Positions 1 to 15,118 of a stretch of DNA of 64,000 nt are shown in pieces. The notes below the pieces were generated by a model. That model had not been told where the DNA came from. It worked only from the letters and a program-made list of their open reading frames with translations, and made no database searches. Each line of letters opens with the position of its first letter. The stretch's first letter is position 1. Source of the DNA: Scylla paramamosain (taxonomy: Eukaryota; Arthropoda; Malacostraca; Decapoda; Portunidae). Both the position numbers and the translations under genes were made by a program. Location of the stretch: positions 13,545,497 through 13,609,496 of the forward strand of contig NC_087156.1 of assembly GCF_035594125.1 (NCBI RefSeq). The letters run 5' to 3'.

Positions 1-1
1 C

Positions 2-795
2 TTTGTAGGACGAAGAGGGCCCGGAAGATAGTTGAGATGTGACTAAGGAACTAACTTTGTAGGAGCCAAATCAGAGTATGAGAAATGCTTGAAAGAATTA
101 AATAACAATAAAGTCAGACAAGAACTCATGAAAGATCAGTGTGACTGGATCGTTTTTAACATGAATGTACCCAATTCCAGTCACATGAGAGGTGTTTGGG
201 AGAGGCAGATACGCACAGTGAGAAATGTACTCTCTGTGTTACTTGATCAGCATGGTACCCAGGTAGATGACCAAGATCTGAGAACTTTCTTAGTTGAAGC
301 GGAAAATATAGTTAATGGTCGTCCCCTAACCGTGGACCATCTTAACTCCCCAGAAAGTCCTACACTGTTGACACCCAGTAATTTGTTAACTATGAAAACA
401 AAGGTAGTACTGCCTCCTCCAAGCATTTTCATTAAGAAGGACCTGTACTGCATAATGAGATGGCGCAGAGCACAATACCTGGCCAACCAGTTCTGGTCCA
501 GGTGGAAAAAGGAGTATGTGCAATTCCTACAACTTAGAAATAAGTGGACAACACCAAAGAGGAATCTCAGTGTAAATGAAATAGTTATCATCAAAGATCA
601 GAATGTAGCAAGGAACAGTGGAAACTGGGAAGAGTAACAGAAGTATCTCCTGATCATGATGGCCTAGTAAGAAAGGTTAAGGTCCTGGTTTCAGACTGTA
701 ATCTCGACAACCAGGGAAGACGCACAAAGGCAAACAGGACCATCATAGAGAGGCCAATACATAGTCTAGTATTGCTGTTAGAAGGTAATGCATAA
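2..795 (+). pseudogene. BEL/Pao retrotransposon pol fragment: integrase C-half plus DUF5641-like end
   Basis: This is the 3' part of a BEL/Pao polyprotein, which would insert element cDNA into the host genome. The window opens inside the integrase core. Frame 2 reads FVGRRGPGR, a stop at 29-31, then the second catalytic Asp (41-43), a stop at 44-46 where the family has a basic or polar residue, and GTNFVGA. The catalytic Glu lies in the MRGVWERQIRTV motif near 185-220. The frame stays open to 637, where a one-base slip near 628 moves it to frame 1. The C-terminal domain then continues to a stop at 793-795 with the typical ending RPIHSLVLLLEG. RNase H and RT lie outside the window. Two stops and a frameshift make it inactive. 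The family call is from motif order and is fairly secure. Confidence 0.85.
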
Positions 796-908
796 TAATA
801 GACCAGAGAATCCTCGCCAAGGAGCCAGTGTAACAAAACATATTATGTGCTAATCCTAGTTTTAAGGTACATACTAATGTTAATTTAAGGTAAATTGTTA
901 CACAATTT

Positions 909-1420
909 AGGGGAGCCACGTTACTGTATGTAAAATGTATGTACCTCACGTCATTATTCCTCGGCATTTATAAGTGAAATGTTCAATAGTTTTTTATTTG
1001 CATGAAAACGTGTAATATGTGTAAGTATCAGTATTCAATGCTATATTAAGCATCGAAGCCGATGCTCACTTGTTGGTAGTGTGGGGTTAACCTGCTGGTC
1101 GCTTGCGGGCATCACTTACGGCCAAGTCGCTCTCAGACAAAGACGGGCAGGATGGTGACCGAGGTAAATACTTTAATTTTGCAGTAAAAACTGATTGTCA
1201 TAGTGCCAAGTTAATTGCATGTACTGTTAATGAATATTGTAATATGTTGAAAGTGTTTAATATCAGTGTATAATGTTATTTTGTAAGAAATTGAGACCGA
1301 GAACTTGTTCTCAGTTCTTACAGTCATGCCTATCTCATCAATAAACGTGTCAGGGAGAACTGCCTTTCCTCGACCCTATGATGATGGGTGTGATCAGTAA
1401 AACAGATCACCTGAGAGCCA
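909..1420 (+). mobile_element. Probable BEL/Pao 3' polypurine tract and LTR remnant
   Basis: Downstream of the pol stop there is a short purine run (909-915). About 500 bp of non-coding sequence follows, with a polyadenylation signal at 1340-1345 and a CG-richer stretch near 1075-1160. This is where the 3' LTR of the BEL/Pao element should lie. I cannot fix its ends because the 5' LTR is outside the window. Confidence 0.35.
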
Positions 1421-1530
1421 ATTGATGCCCAGCTGGTGTGGCTATAGTGTGGGTCCCAGAACTAACCCCTGTGGAACAGAGGCCTCTACAGGAAAGCTGG
1501 CGGAGGTGTGGCTGTTTACCACAACAAGGA

Positions 1531-3409
<1,879 letters not shown>

Positions 3410-3622
3410 CTCCAATATCCATCCTAGTTATTATCCAAAGGCCCACCCGGAGACTGCAACGTCTGGAAAGGGGTTTCCATGACTGTAAAACATCCGGATA
3501 ATGACTTACTGTCTGAATATTGACCCTTACCCTACAGATAACAACTCTTACTGTCACGATAGCCAATCAGGCACTTGTCTGGATAATGATGAATCTGGAT
3601 ACTGACAGTCTGGATATTGGAG
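3410..3622. mobile_element. Candidate small MITE with 12-bp perfect terminal inverted repeats
   Basis: A perfect inverted pair, CTCCAATATCCA at 3410-3421 and its complement at 3611-3622, encloses 213 bp. The interior holds several copies of an ATTATCC/GGATAAT-type word in both orientations. That resembles the ends of pogo/Tigger-like DNA transposons. I found no clear target-site duplication, so the assignment is tentative. Confidence 0.35.
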
Positions 3623-4438
3623 TGATTGGCATACTGCGGAAATGCGACTATTCAGCACTCGTAAGATTTTTTACATTTGATAAAAATTTAAGTAAATAAA
3701 TACTAAAATCATAATTGACTCAGTAGAACTTATATTTACTAGGGCACTTTGAGGACTTTTTTTTTATGAATATTAAATATTCTTTTCTATATGAATAGAT
3801 CTTGAGTATATCACATATCTACCTGATAATGTACAAAAGTAAAAAAATATTTCATTACTTCTGTCGGAAATCACTTCACCTGAACCAAAGTATATGAAAA
3901 TAAATTAACTGCTTCCAGTATCTGAAACATTCTTGGGAAAATAAGCAAGGTATCATTTAAACTGTATGTGTTTATTATAGAAACACAGAAGGAATGCAAG
4001 GACTGAAATGTGTAAGGAATCTGATAACCAAGCTGAATAGAAAAAAAAAAATAATAATAATAATTATCATAAAAAAAGAAAAAAACATCCTTTATGAAAA
4101 AGCACAGCATCAGTAATAAGAAACATGGGAACCTGAACGCTGTCCTACTGCCCATGGAAAAGTTATAAACGTGAGAAAATTCATAAGAGAAAGATTTTAT
4201 TTAACAATTTAACACAATGTATCCAACAGCACATCGGGTTAGGGCATGGACAACTTACATTTTCCTCATATTTTCATATAAAAGATGAACTAGATAAGAG
4301 GCTTCAAAATCAAAATAAGGCAAAAGGAGAAATTACCTGAGCACATTTTTAAAACTAAAAATACATTAGACAGACTTGCAAAAATATTTCCGCAAAACCA
4401 CACTATACAATTTAATCAATTACTTGACACTTCATCAA
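3623..4438. other. AT-rich non-coding DNA
   Basis: No gene, RNA or mobile element recognised. There are short A/T homopolymers and a short ATA-rich tract near 4040-4065. Confidence 0.7.
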
Positions 4439-5290
<852 letters not shown>

Positions 5291-5827
5291 TTTTATCCAC
5301 TTGAGTATCACAATTCTAGTTTCCTCCCTTCTAGTGGCTGACAGCATCTGCAATAATTAAGATAATGAAAACATGATACAAAAGTTGCATTGTTGTCTTC
5401 ATTCTTGAATGCACAATACAAGTACTTTATATAAACAGTAAGGTATATACTACAGGGCAAATGGTTTAGTTCTACTGAAGTCAATGGTAATAAATAAATT
5501 AAATAAATGATGGCCCACTAAGTTTCCAAATAGGGATGACCAGCCCCTTTCTCCAGGCACAAGCACATTGAAGCAATGTAACCGTCATAACACACTCATA
5601 GCATCTCTAATAAAATTAGTAATCAAACAAATAAATTTTTTTTTTGTGAGGTAAAATGAAATGGTAAATAAGACACTGTAATACATGTGACTTCCTGGAA
5701 GCTTATTTTTCACTTAACAAAAACCCGATATAAGTGTTCCAAGATTTCTTAAAAGAAAATAATAATGATTAATCTCCATACTGATAAAACAATGTTTTCA
5801 TAAGTAATAAACATTACCTGGTGGGAT
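5291..5827. other. AT-rich non-coding DNA
   Basis: Nothing recognised. It lies just downstream (minus-strand sense) of the terminal exon of the zinc-finger gene and could include its 3' UTR. Confidence 0.6.
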
Positions 5828-5963
5828 TTAGCTCCTCCAGTCTACATCAGCAATACCACTAATCAGGGACAGGATCTCCAGATGGACTTCAGAGTGCCTT
5901 TTGCAATGTTTTTTTTTCACTTCTATCTTGCTCCCGCATTTGGGATTGATACCAACAAAACAT
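5828..5963 (-). CDS. Terminal exon of a C2H2 zinc-finger family gene (minus strand)
   Basis: An open 136-nt exon follows a 3' splice site (…CATCACTACAG, exon from 5963). It adds one base to the previous exon's split codon, then 44 codons and a stop at 5828-5830. It reads CFVGINPKCGSKIEV…, with a Lys/Arg-rich middle and the end ISGIADVDWRS. Joined to the exon at 8613-8446 it gives …TLKFIQ-R-CFVGINPKCGS…. That matches the ending I remember for a large invertebrate and fish gene family of unknown function (hydrophobic segment, FLQRCF, INP, basic tail). The 2.48-kb intron between the exons holds LINE copy A. No function is assigned. Confidence 0.6.
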
Positions 5964-6171
5964 CTGTAGTGATGGAGGGTAATGTACTATTTTGTACACA
6001 TTGTAAATAATGTAAATTTTGTCTATATCCTTAAAAATTGCAATTCTAATGTGCAAGCTGTAACTATGTACCACAGAGCTACATGAATCTCAGCTTAGTA
6101 ATTTTAGCAAAAGAAAAGCAATATGTCTTGACTGTTAACACTGGAGGTTTTCTGGACATATTTATCCATGT

Positions 6172-6306
<135 letters not shown>

Positions 6307-6308
6307 AC

Positions 6309-8322
6309 TGATAGTGTCTGGCATGGAGGCGTACATTCCTCACTCTTTTTCTCATCCTAAACCTTCTAAACCTTGGTTTAACACAGCTTGTTCTTGTGCT
6401 ATACATGATAGAGAGGTGGCCCACAAAAGGTACTTAAGCCTTCCATCACCAGAATCTCATGCACTTTATATTTCTGCCCGGAACCATGCCAAGTCTGTTC
6501 TCCAACTAGCCAAAAACTCCTTCATTAACAGAAAATGTCAAAACCTTTCAAGATCTAACTCTTCTCATGACTTCTGGCATCTAGCCAAAAATATCTCCAA
6601 TAACTTTGCTTCTTCTTCTTTCCCTCCTCTATTTCAACCAGATGGCACCACTGTTATCACATCTATTTCTAAAGCTGAACTCTTTGCTCAAATCTTTGCT
6701 AAAAACTCTCCCTTGGACGATTCTGGGCTTGTTCCTCCCTCTCCTCCACCCTCTGACTACTTCATGCCACCTATTAAAATTCTTCACAATGATGTTTTCC
6801 ATGCCCTCTCAGGCCTAAACCCTCGAATAGCTTATGGACCTGATGGGGTTCCTCCTATTGTTCTCTGAAATTGTGCCTCCGTGCTTGCACCTTGCCAAGT
6901 CAAACTCTTTCAGCTCTGTCTGTCAACATCTACCTTTCCTTCTTGCTGGAAGTTTGCCTACATTCAACCTGTTCTTAAAAAGGGTGACCGTTCTAATCCC
7001 TCAAACTACCGTCCTATTGCTTTAATTTCTTGCCTATCTAAAGTTTTTTAATCTATCCTGAACAGGAAGATTCTTAAACATCTGTCACTTCACAACCTTC
7101 TATCTGATTGCCAGTATGGGTTCCGTCAAGACCGCTCTACTGGTGATCTTCTGGCTTTCCTTACTGAGTGTTGGTCATCCTCTTTTAGAGATTTTGGTGA
7201 AAATTTTGCTGTTGCCTTGGACATATCAAAAGCTTTTGATAGAGTCTGGCACAAAGCTTTGATTTCCAAACTACCCTCCTACGGTTTCTATCCTTCTCTC
7301 TGTAACTTCATCTCAAGTTTCCTTTCTGACCGTTCTATTGCTGCTGTGGTAGACAGTCACTGTTCTTCTCCTAAATCTATTAACAGTGGTGTTCCTCAGG
7401 ATTCTGTCCTCTCACCCACTCTCTTCTCATTATTCATTAATGATCTTCTAAACCAAACTTCTTGTCCTATCCACTCCTATGCTGATGATACCACCCTGCA
7501 CTTTTCCACGTCTTTTCATAGATGTCCAACCCTTCAGGAGGTAAACATTTCATGCAGGGAAGCCACAGAATGCTTGACTTCTGATCTTTCTAAAATTTTT
7601 GATTGGGGCAGAGCAAACTTGGTATTGTTCAATGCCTCAAAAACTCAATTCCTCCATGTATCAACTTGACACAACCTTCCAGACAACTATCCCCTCTTCT
7701 TCAATGACACTCAACTGTCCCCCTCTTCTTCACTGAACATCCTTGGTCTGTCCTTTACTTATAATCTGAACTGGAAACTTCACATCTCATCTCTAGCTAA
7801 AACAGCTTCTATGAAGTTAGGCGTTCTGAGATGTCTCTGCCAGTTTTTCTCACCCCCCCAGCTGCTAACTCTGTACAAGGGCTTTATCTGTCCATGTATG
7901 GAGTATGCTTCACATGTCTGTGGGAGTTCCACTCATACTGCTCTTCTAGACAGGGTGGAATCAAAAGCTTTTTGTCTCATCAACTCCTCTCCTCTAACTG
8001 ACTGTCTTCAGCCTCTCTCTCTCACTGCCGCAATGTTGCATATCTAGCTGTCTTGTACCACTATTTTCATGCTAACTGCTCTTTTGATCTTGCTAACTGC
8101 ATGCCTCCCCTCCTCCCATGGCCTCGCTACACAAGACTTTCTTCTTTCTCTCATCCCTATTCTGTCCACCTCTCTAATGCAAGAGTTAACCAGTATTCTC
8201 AATCATTCATCCCTTTTTCTGGTAAACTCTGGAACTCCCTGCCTGCTTCTGTATTTCCACCTTCCTGTGACTTGTATTCCTTCAAGAGGGAGGTTTCAAG
8301 ACAGTTATTCATCAATTTTTGA
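6309..8322 (+). pseudogene. LINE ORF2 remnant, copy A: RT linker and reverse transcriptase
   Basis: The frame would encode the RT that copies the element at a nicked target site. It starts with [12 protein letters not shown] and runs through a linker with AYGPDGVPP and [15 protein letters not shown] motif A is LDISKAFDRVWHKAL (about 7220), then GVPQ (about 7390) and the catalytic YADD in HSYADDTTLHF (about 7480). The C-terminal end has FIPFSGKLWNSLPA. In-frame stops lie at 6866-6868, 7049-7051 and 7667-7669. A 2-bp insertion in a CT run near 8020 shifts the frame before the stop at 8320-8322. It cannot make active enzyme. The stop at 7049 is shared with copy B. Confidence 0.88.
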
Positions 8323-8435
8323 CCACTGCTTTGATCCTTTTATGGGACTGGCATTTCAGTGGGCATATTTTTTTATTGGATTTTTGTTGCCCTTGGCCAG
8401 TGTCCTTCCTACATAAAAAAAAAAAAAAAAAAAAA
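6309..8435 (+). mobile_element. Jockey-like non-LTR retrotransposon, copy A (5'-truncated)
   Basis: This copy aligns with copies B, C and D elsewhere in the window. It starts at the GTGTCTGGCATGGAGGC region, between the endonuclease and reverse transcriptase domains, so the endonuclease is missing. The 3' UTR is 8323-8413 and the poly(A) tail 8414-8435. It is inserted antisense to the zinc-finger gene, with its tail a few bases past a splice donor at 8445. The 5' side abuts a TA array. Confidence 0.9.
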
Positions 8436-8445
8436 TATGAATTAC

Positions 8446-8613
8446 CTTTGAATGAACTTGAGTGTTGATGCAGAATCCATGGGGTACCTTATACTGAAGT
8501 TGTAATAGGAGGCCAACAGCATAGCTAGGCCAGTGGTAAATGTGGCAATATGCTCAGTGACAACAACACCATCAATTGACAGCATTATCTTGTTGTAGTA
8601 AACCTTGATTCCC
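8446..8613 (-). CDS. Penultimate exon of the C2H2 zinc-finger family gene (minus strand)
   Basis: A 168-nt exon is bounded by a pyrimidine-rich acceptor (…TATACTTTCAG before 8613) and a GTAATT donor after 8446. It contributes 1 nt, 55 full codons and 2 nt. It reads GIKVYYNKIMLSIDG, then a hydrophobic segment TFTTGLAMLLASYYNFSIRYP and STLKFIQ. Both junction phases fit the neighbouring exons without a stop. That is strong internal evidence that it is or was a real spliced exon. Function unknown. Confidence 0.65.
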
Positions 8614-8659
8614 CTGAAAGTATAAAAAATAAATAAATAAATAAAAATAACATAGCCAC

Positions 8660-8729
8660 CTGGTAAGGATTTCATGACTTGTCTCTAGCATCTTCACCCC
8701 TTCCTCACCAATCAATGCTTGTGGCAGAA
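8660..8729 (-). CDS. Probable upstream exon of the same zinc-finger family gene
   Basis: On the minus strand an acceptor ending CTACTGCAG precedes 8729. A 70-nt stretch reads LPQALIGEEGVKMLETSHEI and then LT before a possible donor at 8659 (AG/GTGGCT, weak). Splicing to 8613 gives …LTRGIKVYYNK… in frame. The open frame continues upstream to about 8907, so the true 5' edge may differ. The sequence resembles the LGEEGV segment of the same family as I remember it. Confidence 0.45.
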
Positions 8730-8973
8730 CTGCAGTAGATATTTTACCTCTACCTAAAGCCTCTCCCACAAAAGACCAGGTAATAATAATGATAACATAT
8801 TTTTTATAGACCACAAGATACTTCTCTATCATATTTTTTATAACAAATACCCACACATCCCCTTCCTGTTCATTAAGTATGAAGGAACCAATTAATAACT
8901 TTGTCAAAGGTAAAATGATAAGAAAACTACAATTATTTACACTGCTCCTGGTTGCAATATTACACCTCCTTTG

Positions 8974-9088
<115 letters not shown>

Positions 9089-9144
9089 GATAAGCTGGTC
9101 CCTTCCAAGTCATAAATGTCATTTCTTGTTGTACTGGATACCTC

Positions 9145-9636
9145 CTAACTTGGTGACAAGTCATCACAAAGGTCTGAATTTGATGAGTAGATCATTTCAG
9201 TTGGCAAGTCCTTAACTGTTTGATATGTGTGATGCCTACTTATGTGTGATTTAAATGTGGTTGTCTTTGAGAACATTTTGGAGCACTGATTAAAGGGGCA
9301 CTGAATCCTGGTGCCATCATCAATGTGCTGTCTCAAATGCTTTAATAAATTCTTCATTCCATCACAAACTTGTTGGCACAAAAGAGTTTTACACTGTAAT
9401 TTCAAATGGAGACTTAAGATCAGCAATTTTTCATCACTTTTTGACCTACGTTCTTGGTGGTCTCAGTATATATGAGCCTTTAGCCCTGCATATGATGAAA
9501 GTGTCCATTTACAACCCCCAAATGGGCATTTGATAACTCTCTTGTATTAATTTAAATGCAACAGGCAATGATTTACATAATTTTTCACTGACCTTGATAC
9601 ATGATTACAGAGAGGACATGCAAACTCTGAATCCAT
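9145..9636 (-). pseudogene. C2H2 zinc-finger exon with two internal stops (minus strand)
   Basis: From ATG at 9636 one frame of 164 codons carries three C2H2-like fingers. The first is FACPLCNH…NHCLLH, with C-x2-C and H-x3-H. The second is IKCPFGGCKW…LKAHIY-x-DH and the third IQCPFNQCSKMF…FKSHISRHH, both with C-x4-C. Between the second and third lies CDGMKNLLKHLRQHID. The frame ends after DLCDDLSPS at 9145. Stops interrupt it at 9547-9549 (TAA) and 9463-9465 (TGA, within the second finger's His spacing). Fingers of this type head a widespread invertebrate gene family of unknown function. The middle exons of that family are not visible before the TA array at 8979-9085, so the gene looks decayed. 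Confidence 0.7.
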
Positions 9637-9639
9637 GAC

Positions 9640-10140
9640 ACAAAAGTAATTACTAAAAAATCAGTAGTACTTAGCTGTGCTTGCCCTTCAGGTATTCAGG
9701 GATTATTACAACACTTAAGAAACATACTTTTTCTAAGAGTGGTAGTGGACTCATGGAACAAACTGCACTACATTTTCACTCATTCATCAGTCTTCCACTC
9801 ACCCGTGGCCACCAGCTGGATGTAACAGACTACCACTAGGTAACCAACCTAACAAACTAATGAAACTAACCACCATAACCAAACCAAACCAAATTAGCCT
9901 GACCTAACTAACCTAACCTAGCCAAACCAGCATAATTTAACATAAGTATACAATCAAACTAACCAAACTAAGAGTGCAGCTGAGGCCCCATTAGTTAATA
10001 ATTTAATTTACCACTGACTTCATGCATAAACATAATTTATATTAGGTAGGCAAAAAAATGAGTATACATCATACACAAATAAACACACTTAGTAATGACA
10101 TGGCTTACAAGCTGAGGTTAACCAACCATTGAATTGTCAC
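9640..10140. other. Non-coding DNA with a degenerate AACCT-like tract and a tiny RT-end remnant
   Basis: Positions 9733-9775 on the plus strand can be read FLRVVVDSWNKLH, like the conserved end of many LINE reverse transcriptases. The match is too short to assign. 9841-9930 is rich in AACC/CCTAA words, a worn version of the arthropod telomere-type pentamer. No gene is supported. Confidence 0.5.
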
Positions 10141-10748
10141 TTACATGCGAGAGAGGAGACCAGGAATGTTGTTGGATGCAAGGCCCTTAGGCCTTAGGGT
10201 CTTAGGAGGTAGGTAGGAAGAATACTGGCTGGCTATGCTCTTTGTGGTGTTTTTGTTGAGGCTGTATAGTTAAGCCTTAACAACAGCGTCAACATAGCCT
10301 CTAGTGTCCCAGGAGTGCAGTAAGCAGATAGTATCAAGCTTGATGAAAGTACAGGCCTGGGTCTCACTCAGTGCAAGATAAAAAAGGTGTAGCTACTGGT
10401 CTTGTACTGGTGTTTGGCGGGCACCTCATATTCATAAACATAAAAATTGGTGGTTCAACAGTTGGAAGTCTCGATGTGCTTGTAACTACTCCTATGCTTT
10501 TATTATTCTTTTCATCATACTTCCTCAAAATTTCATACTACTAAATGTTTCAACTGAGATAACAAAATATATTTCTTACCTTGCATGTCTCTCCAGATAT
10601 TCCATCTGCTTACTGAAGTTACTAGGTCAAAGTAACCTTGCGTCACCAAAATATTATATAGAACGTCTGAGCTTTTCATTTCATTATGAATAATTTTCAT
10701 CATCACCATAGGTAAAAATATTTGTATACGATAAATGCACATCGACAT
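10141..10748 (-). other. Coding-like minus-strand stretch, unassigned
   Basis: Two segments look exon-like. One ends …SRWNIWRDMQ at a strong donor (AG/GTAAGA, about 10580). The other, 10488-10141, reads SYKHIETSN, stop, TTNFYVYEYEVPAKHQYK. After a slip in a 6-T run near 10385 it reads LALSETQACTFIKLDTICLL, then a stop at 10270-10272, and ends near CAT/GTAAGTG. The first segment can instead splice to GVVTSTSRLPTVEPPIF… in another frame. I do not recognise either product. It may be a decayed gene or chance. Confidence 0.3.
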
Positions 10749-11968
<1,220 letters not shown>

Positions 11969-14771
11969 ATAAAATTAAAGTTATGTATACAAACATAGAT
12001 GGATTAGTGTCCAGCCTAAGGGAACTAAGAGATTATTTACATGAAAAGAAACCAGAAGTGGCATGCATTATGGAAACAACTAACAAGGGAGATTAATGTT
12101 GAATTTGAAGAAGAAGGATGTAACACATGGAGAAGAGAATAAGGGAGGAGGAGGAGTGACGATTCTAGTAAGAAAAAACATCTTGATAGAAACAGTGGAA
12201 TATGGTGAAGGGAGGTCAGAAACATTGAGTGTGGAGATCAAGATCCAAGGACAAGAAAGCAGAAAAATTATTGTTGCATACATGCCTCCAAAGACCAACA
12301 CTTGGGGGACTGATGATTATAAGCACATGCAAAGCGAGTTCATAAAAAGTATAGATGACATGTTAAAGATAAGAAACAAGGTGTTACTAGTAGGAGATTT
12401 TAATAGCAAAGAGATAAACTGGGGGTAGATGGAGGTGACAGGGATTGCCAGTACATGGAGTGAAGAATTTATACAGACTATGATGGTAAACACGATGGAT
12501 CAATGGGTGAAAGAAAATACTAGGTACAGAGGGGAAGATGAACCATCACTACTAGACTTGGTTTTTACAAAAAAGCCAGAAAATGAACCAAGTATAGAAT
12601 ATTTGTGTCCAGTGGGAAAAAGTGATCATGTGAAGATGGAGATAGAGATCAAAGAAGAAGTGCCAAAATTCAATGAGGAATATAAAAATGAGAGAAAAAA
12701 TTATGCTAAGGCAGACTTTACAGGGTTAAAGAAATTCTACGGAGAGCTTGATTGGAATAATTTATTAAGAGGTATGGAGGTGTAGAAAAATATGAAGTGT
12801 TTTTAAGCAAGTTTAGAGAAGGTGTTGAAAGATATGTGCCAAGATATAAGGTAAAAGAAAATAAGAAAGTGTGGTTTAATGCAAAGTGTGCAGAAGCAAA
12901 AAAGAAGAAGGAGAGGGCATGGAAAAAATGAGGAAACAATGGAATGAGATAAATAGAGAAGAATACAGGACAGCTAGAAATGATTATGTTAAAATAAGAA
13001 GAGAAGAAGAAAGAAATTTTGAAAGAGATGTAGTTGGAAAGTGTAAAGAAGAACCCAAACTTTTCTATAGATATGTAAATGGAAAAATAAAGCATAGAGA
13101 TACCATTACAAAGCTGAAGAAAAATGGAGAAATTTATGAAACCACACAAGAGATGGCTGAGATACTGAATAAAAGCTTTAAGTCTGTATTTACAAGAGAA
13201 ACTGTCTTTGCATCACTGGGAGATGAGGAACAACAGAAAGGAATAGAAAACATACAAGTGGAAAGAAAAGAAATTAAAAGACTACTGGAAGAGCTAGATA
13301 CTAGGAAGGCGATGGGACCAGACGAAGTAAATGGATGGATATTGAAAGAATGTAGAGAGGAATTGGAAGGTCCAATATGGAAGATAATTAACAGTTCTTT
13401 GAAGGAGGGAAAAGTACCAAAGGAATGGAAGAGAGCAAATATAGTACCATTATACAAAGGAGGTAATAAAATGGAACCACTGAATTACAGACCAGTCTCA
13501 CTCACGAGTATTGTAAGTAAACTCTGTGAAATAGTCATTAAAAACAGATGGATGCAATATGTTGAACAAGAAAATATAATAACAGAAAAACAGTTCGGTT
13601 TCAGGAAAGAGAGATCTTGCGTAACAAACTTACTGAGCTTTTATACAAGAGTAATAGATAAACTACAAGAGAGAGATGGTTGGGTTGATGCAGTCTATTT
13701 AGATCTGAAAAAAGCTTTTGATACAGTTCCACATAAAAGTCTCATATGGAAACTGGAACATTGAGGACGGCTAAAAGGAAAAATACTTAAGTGGATGAAG
13801 GATTATCTCCAAGGTAGGGAAATGAGTACAGTAATCAGAGATAATAAATCAAGTTGGTGCGAAGTAACAAGCGAAGTACCACAAGGGTCTCTGTTGGCAC
13901 CTATAATGTTTCAGGTCTATATTAATTATATGACGGTGGGTTTAAATAGCTACATTAATATGTTTGCAGATGATGCAAAATTGATGAAAGTAATAAAGAA
14001 CCAAGAGGATTGTGAGGAACTACAGAGGGATATTGATAGAATTTATGAATGGAGTAAACGATGGAAATTAGAATTCAATATAAAGAAGTGCCATGTAATG
14101 GAGATGGGAAGAAGTAAAAGGAGACCTTCATGGGAGTATAAGTTGGGAGGAATCACAATACCAAAGAGCAAAGAAGAGTAATAATTCAAGACACGCTATC
14201 ACCAGAAAAACACATCAATGGAATATTTGGCTCTACATATAATTTGCTAGCAAATATCAGGGTGGCATTTAATTACCTAGACAAAGAAATGATGAAGAAA
14301 ATCATAACACACATGATACGCCCCAAACTGGAATACACAGCAGTGGTATGGTCTCCACACAAGAAGAAAGATATAAGGAAATTGGAAAGAATACAAAGAA
14401 CAGCTATGAAAATGATACCTGAATTGGAAGACCTAAGTTACGAGGAAAGACTGGAAGAAATTGGATTACCAACACTGCAAGAAAGAAGGGAAAGAGGAGA
14501 CCTGATAACAATATTCAAATTAGTAAATGGCATGGAGAAGAGAGACAGAGATGACCTAGTTGTAAAAGTGGAGGAAGGAGATAGACGTACAAGGGAACAT
14601 ATGAAGAAATTAAAGAAGAGTCATTGTTTGGGAGATATTAAGAAATACAGCTTTCTGCATCGAATGGTTGAAATATGGAATAACTTAAAAGAAGAGGTGG
14701 TTGCGGCAAAGAGTGTGCACATGTTTAAGGAGAGATTGGACAAATTCGGGTATGGAGACAGGACTAATTGA
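11969..14771 (+). pseudogene. LINE ORF2 remnant: endonuclease, RT and C-terminal domain
   Basis: The endonuclease starts IKVMYTNIDGLVSSL, with CIMETTNKG near 12070, VLLVGDFNSKEINW near 12390 and GKSDHVKMEI near 12620. RT has KAMGPDEVNGWIL (13310), LNYRPVSLTSI (13480) and motif A YLDLKKAFDTVPH (13695). Motif B is EVPQGSLLAP (13880) and the catalytic pair sits in MFADDAKLM (13963). The C-terminal part has MIRPKLEYTAVVWSPH, LERIQRTAMKMIP and the end HRMVEIWNNLKEEVV. Frameshifts or stops lie near 12090-12140, 12426, 12783, 12927, 13762 and 14180. All catalytic motifs remain readable, but the protein is broken. Confidence 0.85.
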
Positions 14772-14821
14772 GCTTTGGCTCGGACCCTGTACTATACAAC
14801 TAGGTAAATACAACTAGGTAA

Positions 14822-14822
<1 letters not shown>

Positions 14823-14875
<53 letters not shown>

Positions 14876-14892
14876 ACACACACAGACACACA
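14823..14892. repeat. (AC)n microsatellite at the 3' edge of the CR1/L2-like LINE
   Basis: AC array with two GACAC interruptions, contiguous with the last tail unit of the LINE. Confidence 0.95.
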
Positions 14893-15022
14893 ATATGGCA
14901 GCAGCAAGAGCAGAAGCAACAGCAGCCCAGACTTTGTTTCGTTATTGGTGAAGAAACGCTATTTTTTTCTCTTTGTCTTTAGGTTTTAACACGGTCCTCT
15001 GATTTTGTGCTTGCCTTGTCGG

Positions 15023-15118
15023 ATGCAGCAGCAGCGGGACCTTTTTCCTTCCTCGTGGCCAGACGACGAAGATTGGCTTTTTCCTTCTCCTCCTGACACA
15101 CTCACAATTTACTGGTGA
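15023..15118 (+). CDS. Conserved 31-codon ORF ending at a splice-donor-like site (duplication copy 1)
   Basis: ATG at 15023 opens a 31-codon frame, MQQQRDLFPSSWPDDEDWL…, ending LTIYW and TGA at 15116. The end coincides with TACTG/GTGAGTG, a strong 5' splice site. The paralogue at 36404 keeps the frame, the length and the donor. It could be the first coding exon of an unidentified gene or mobile element, or the 5' leader of one. I do not recognise the peptide. Confidence 0.3.
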   Translation: MQQQRDLFPSSWPDDEDWLFPSPPDTLTIYW

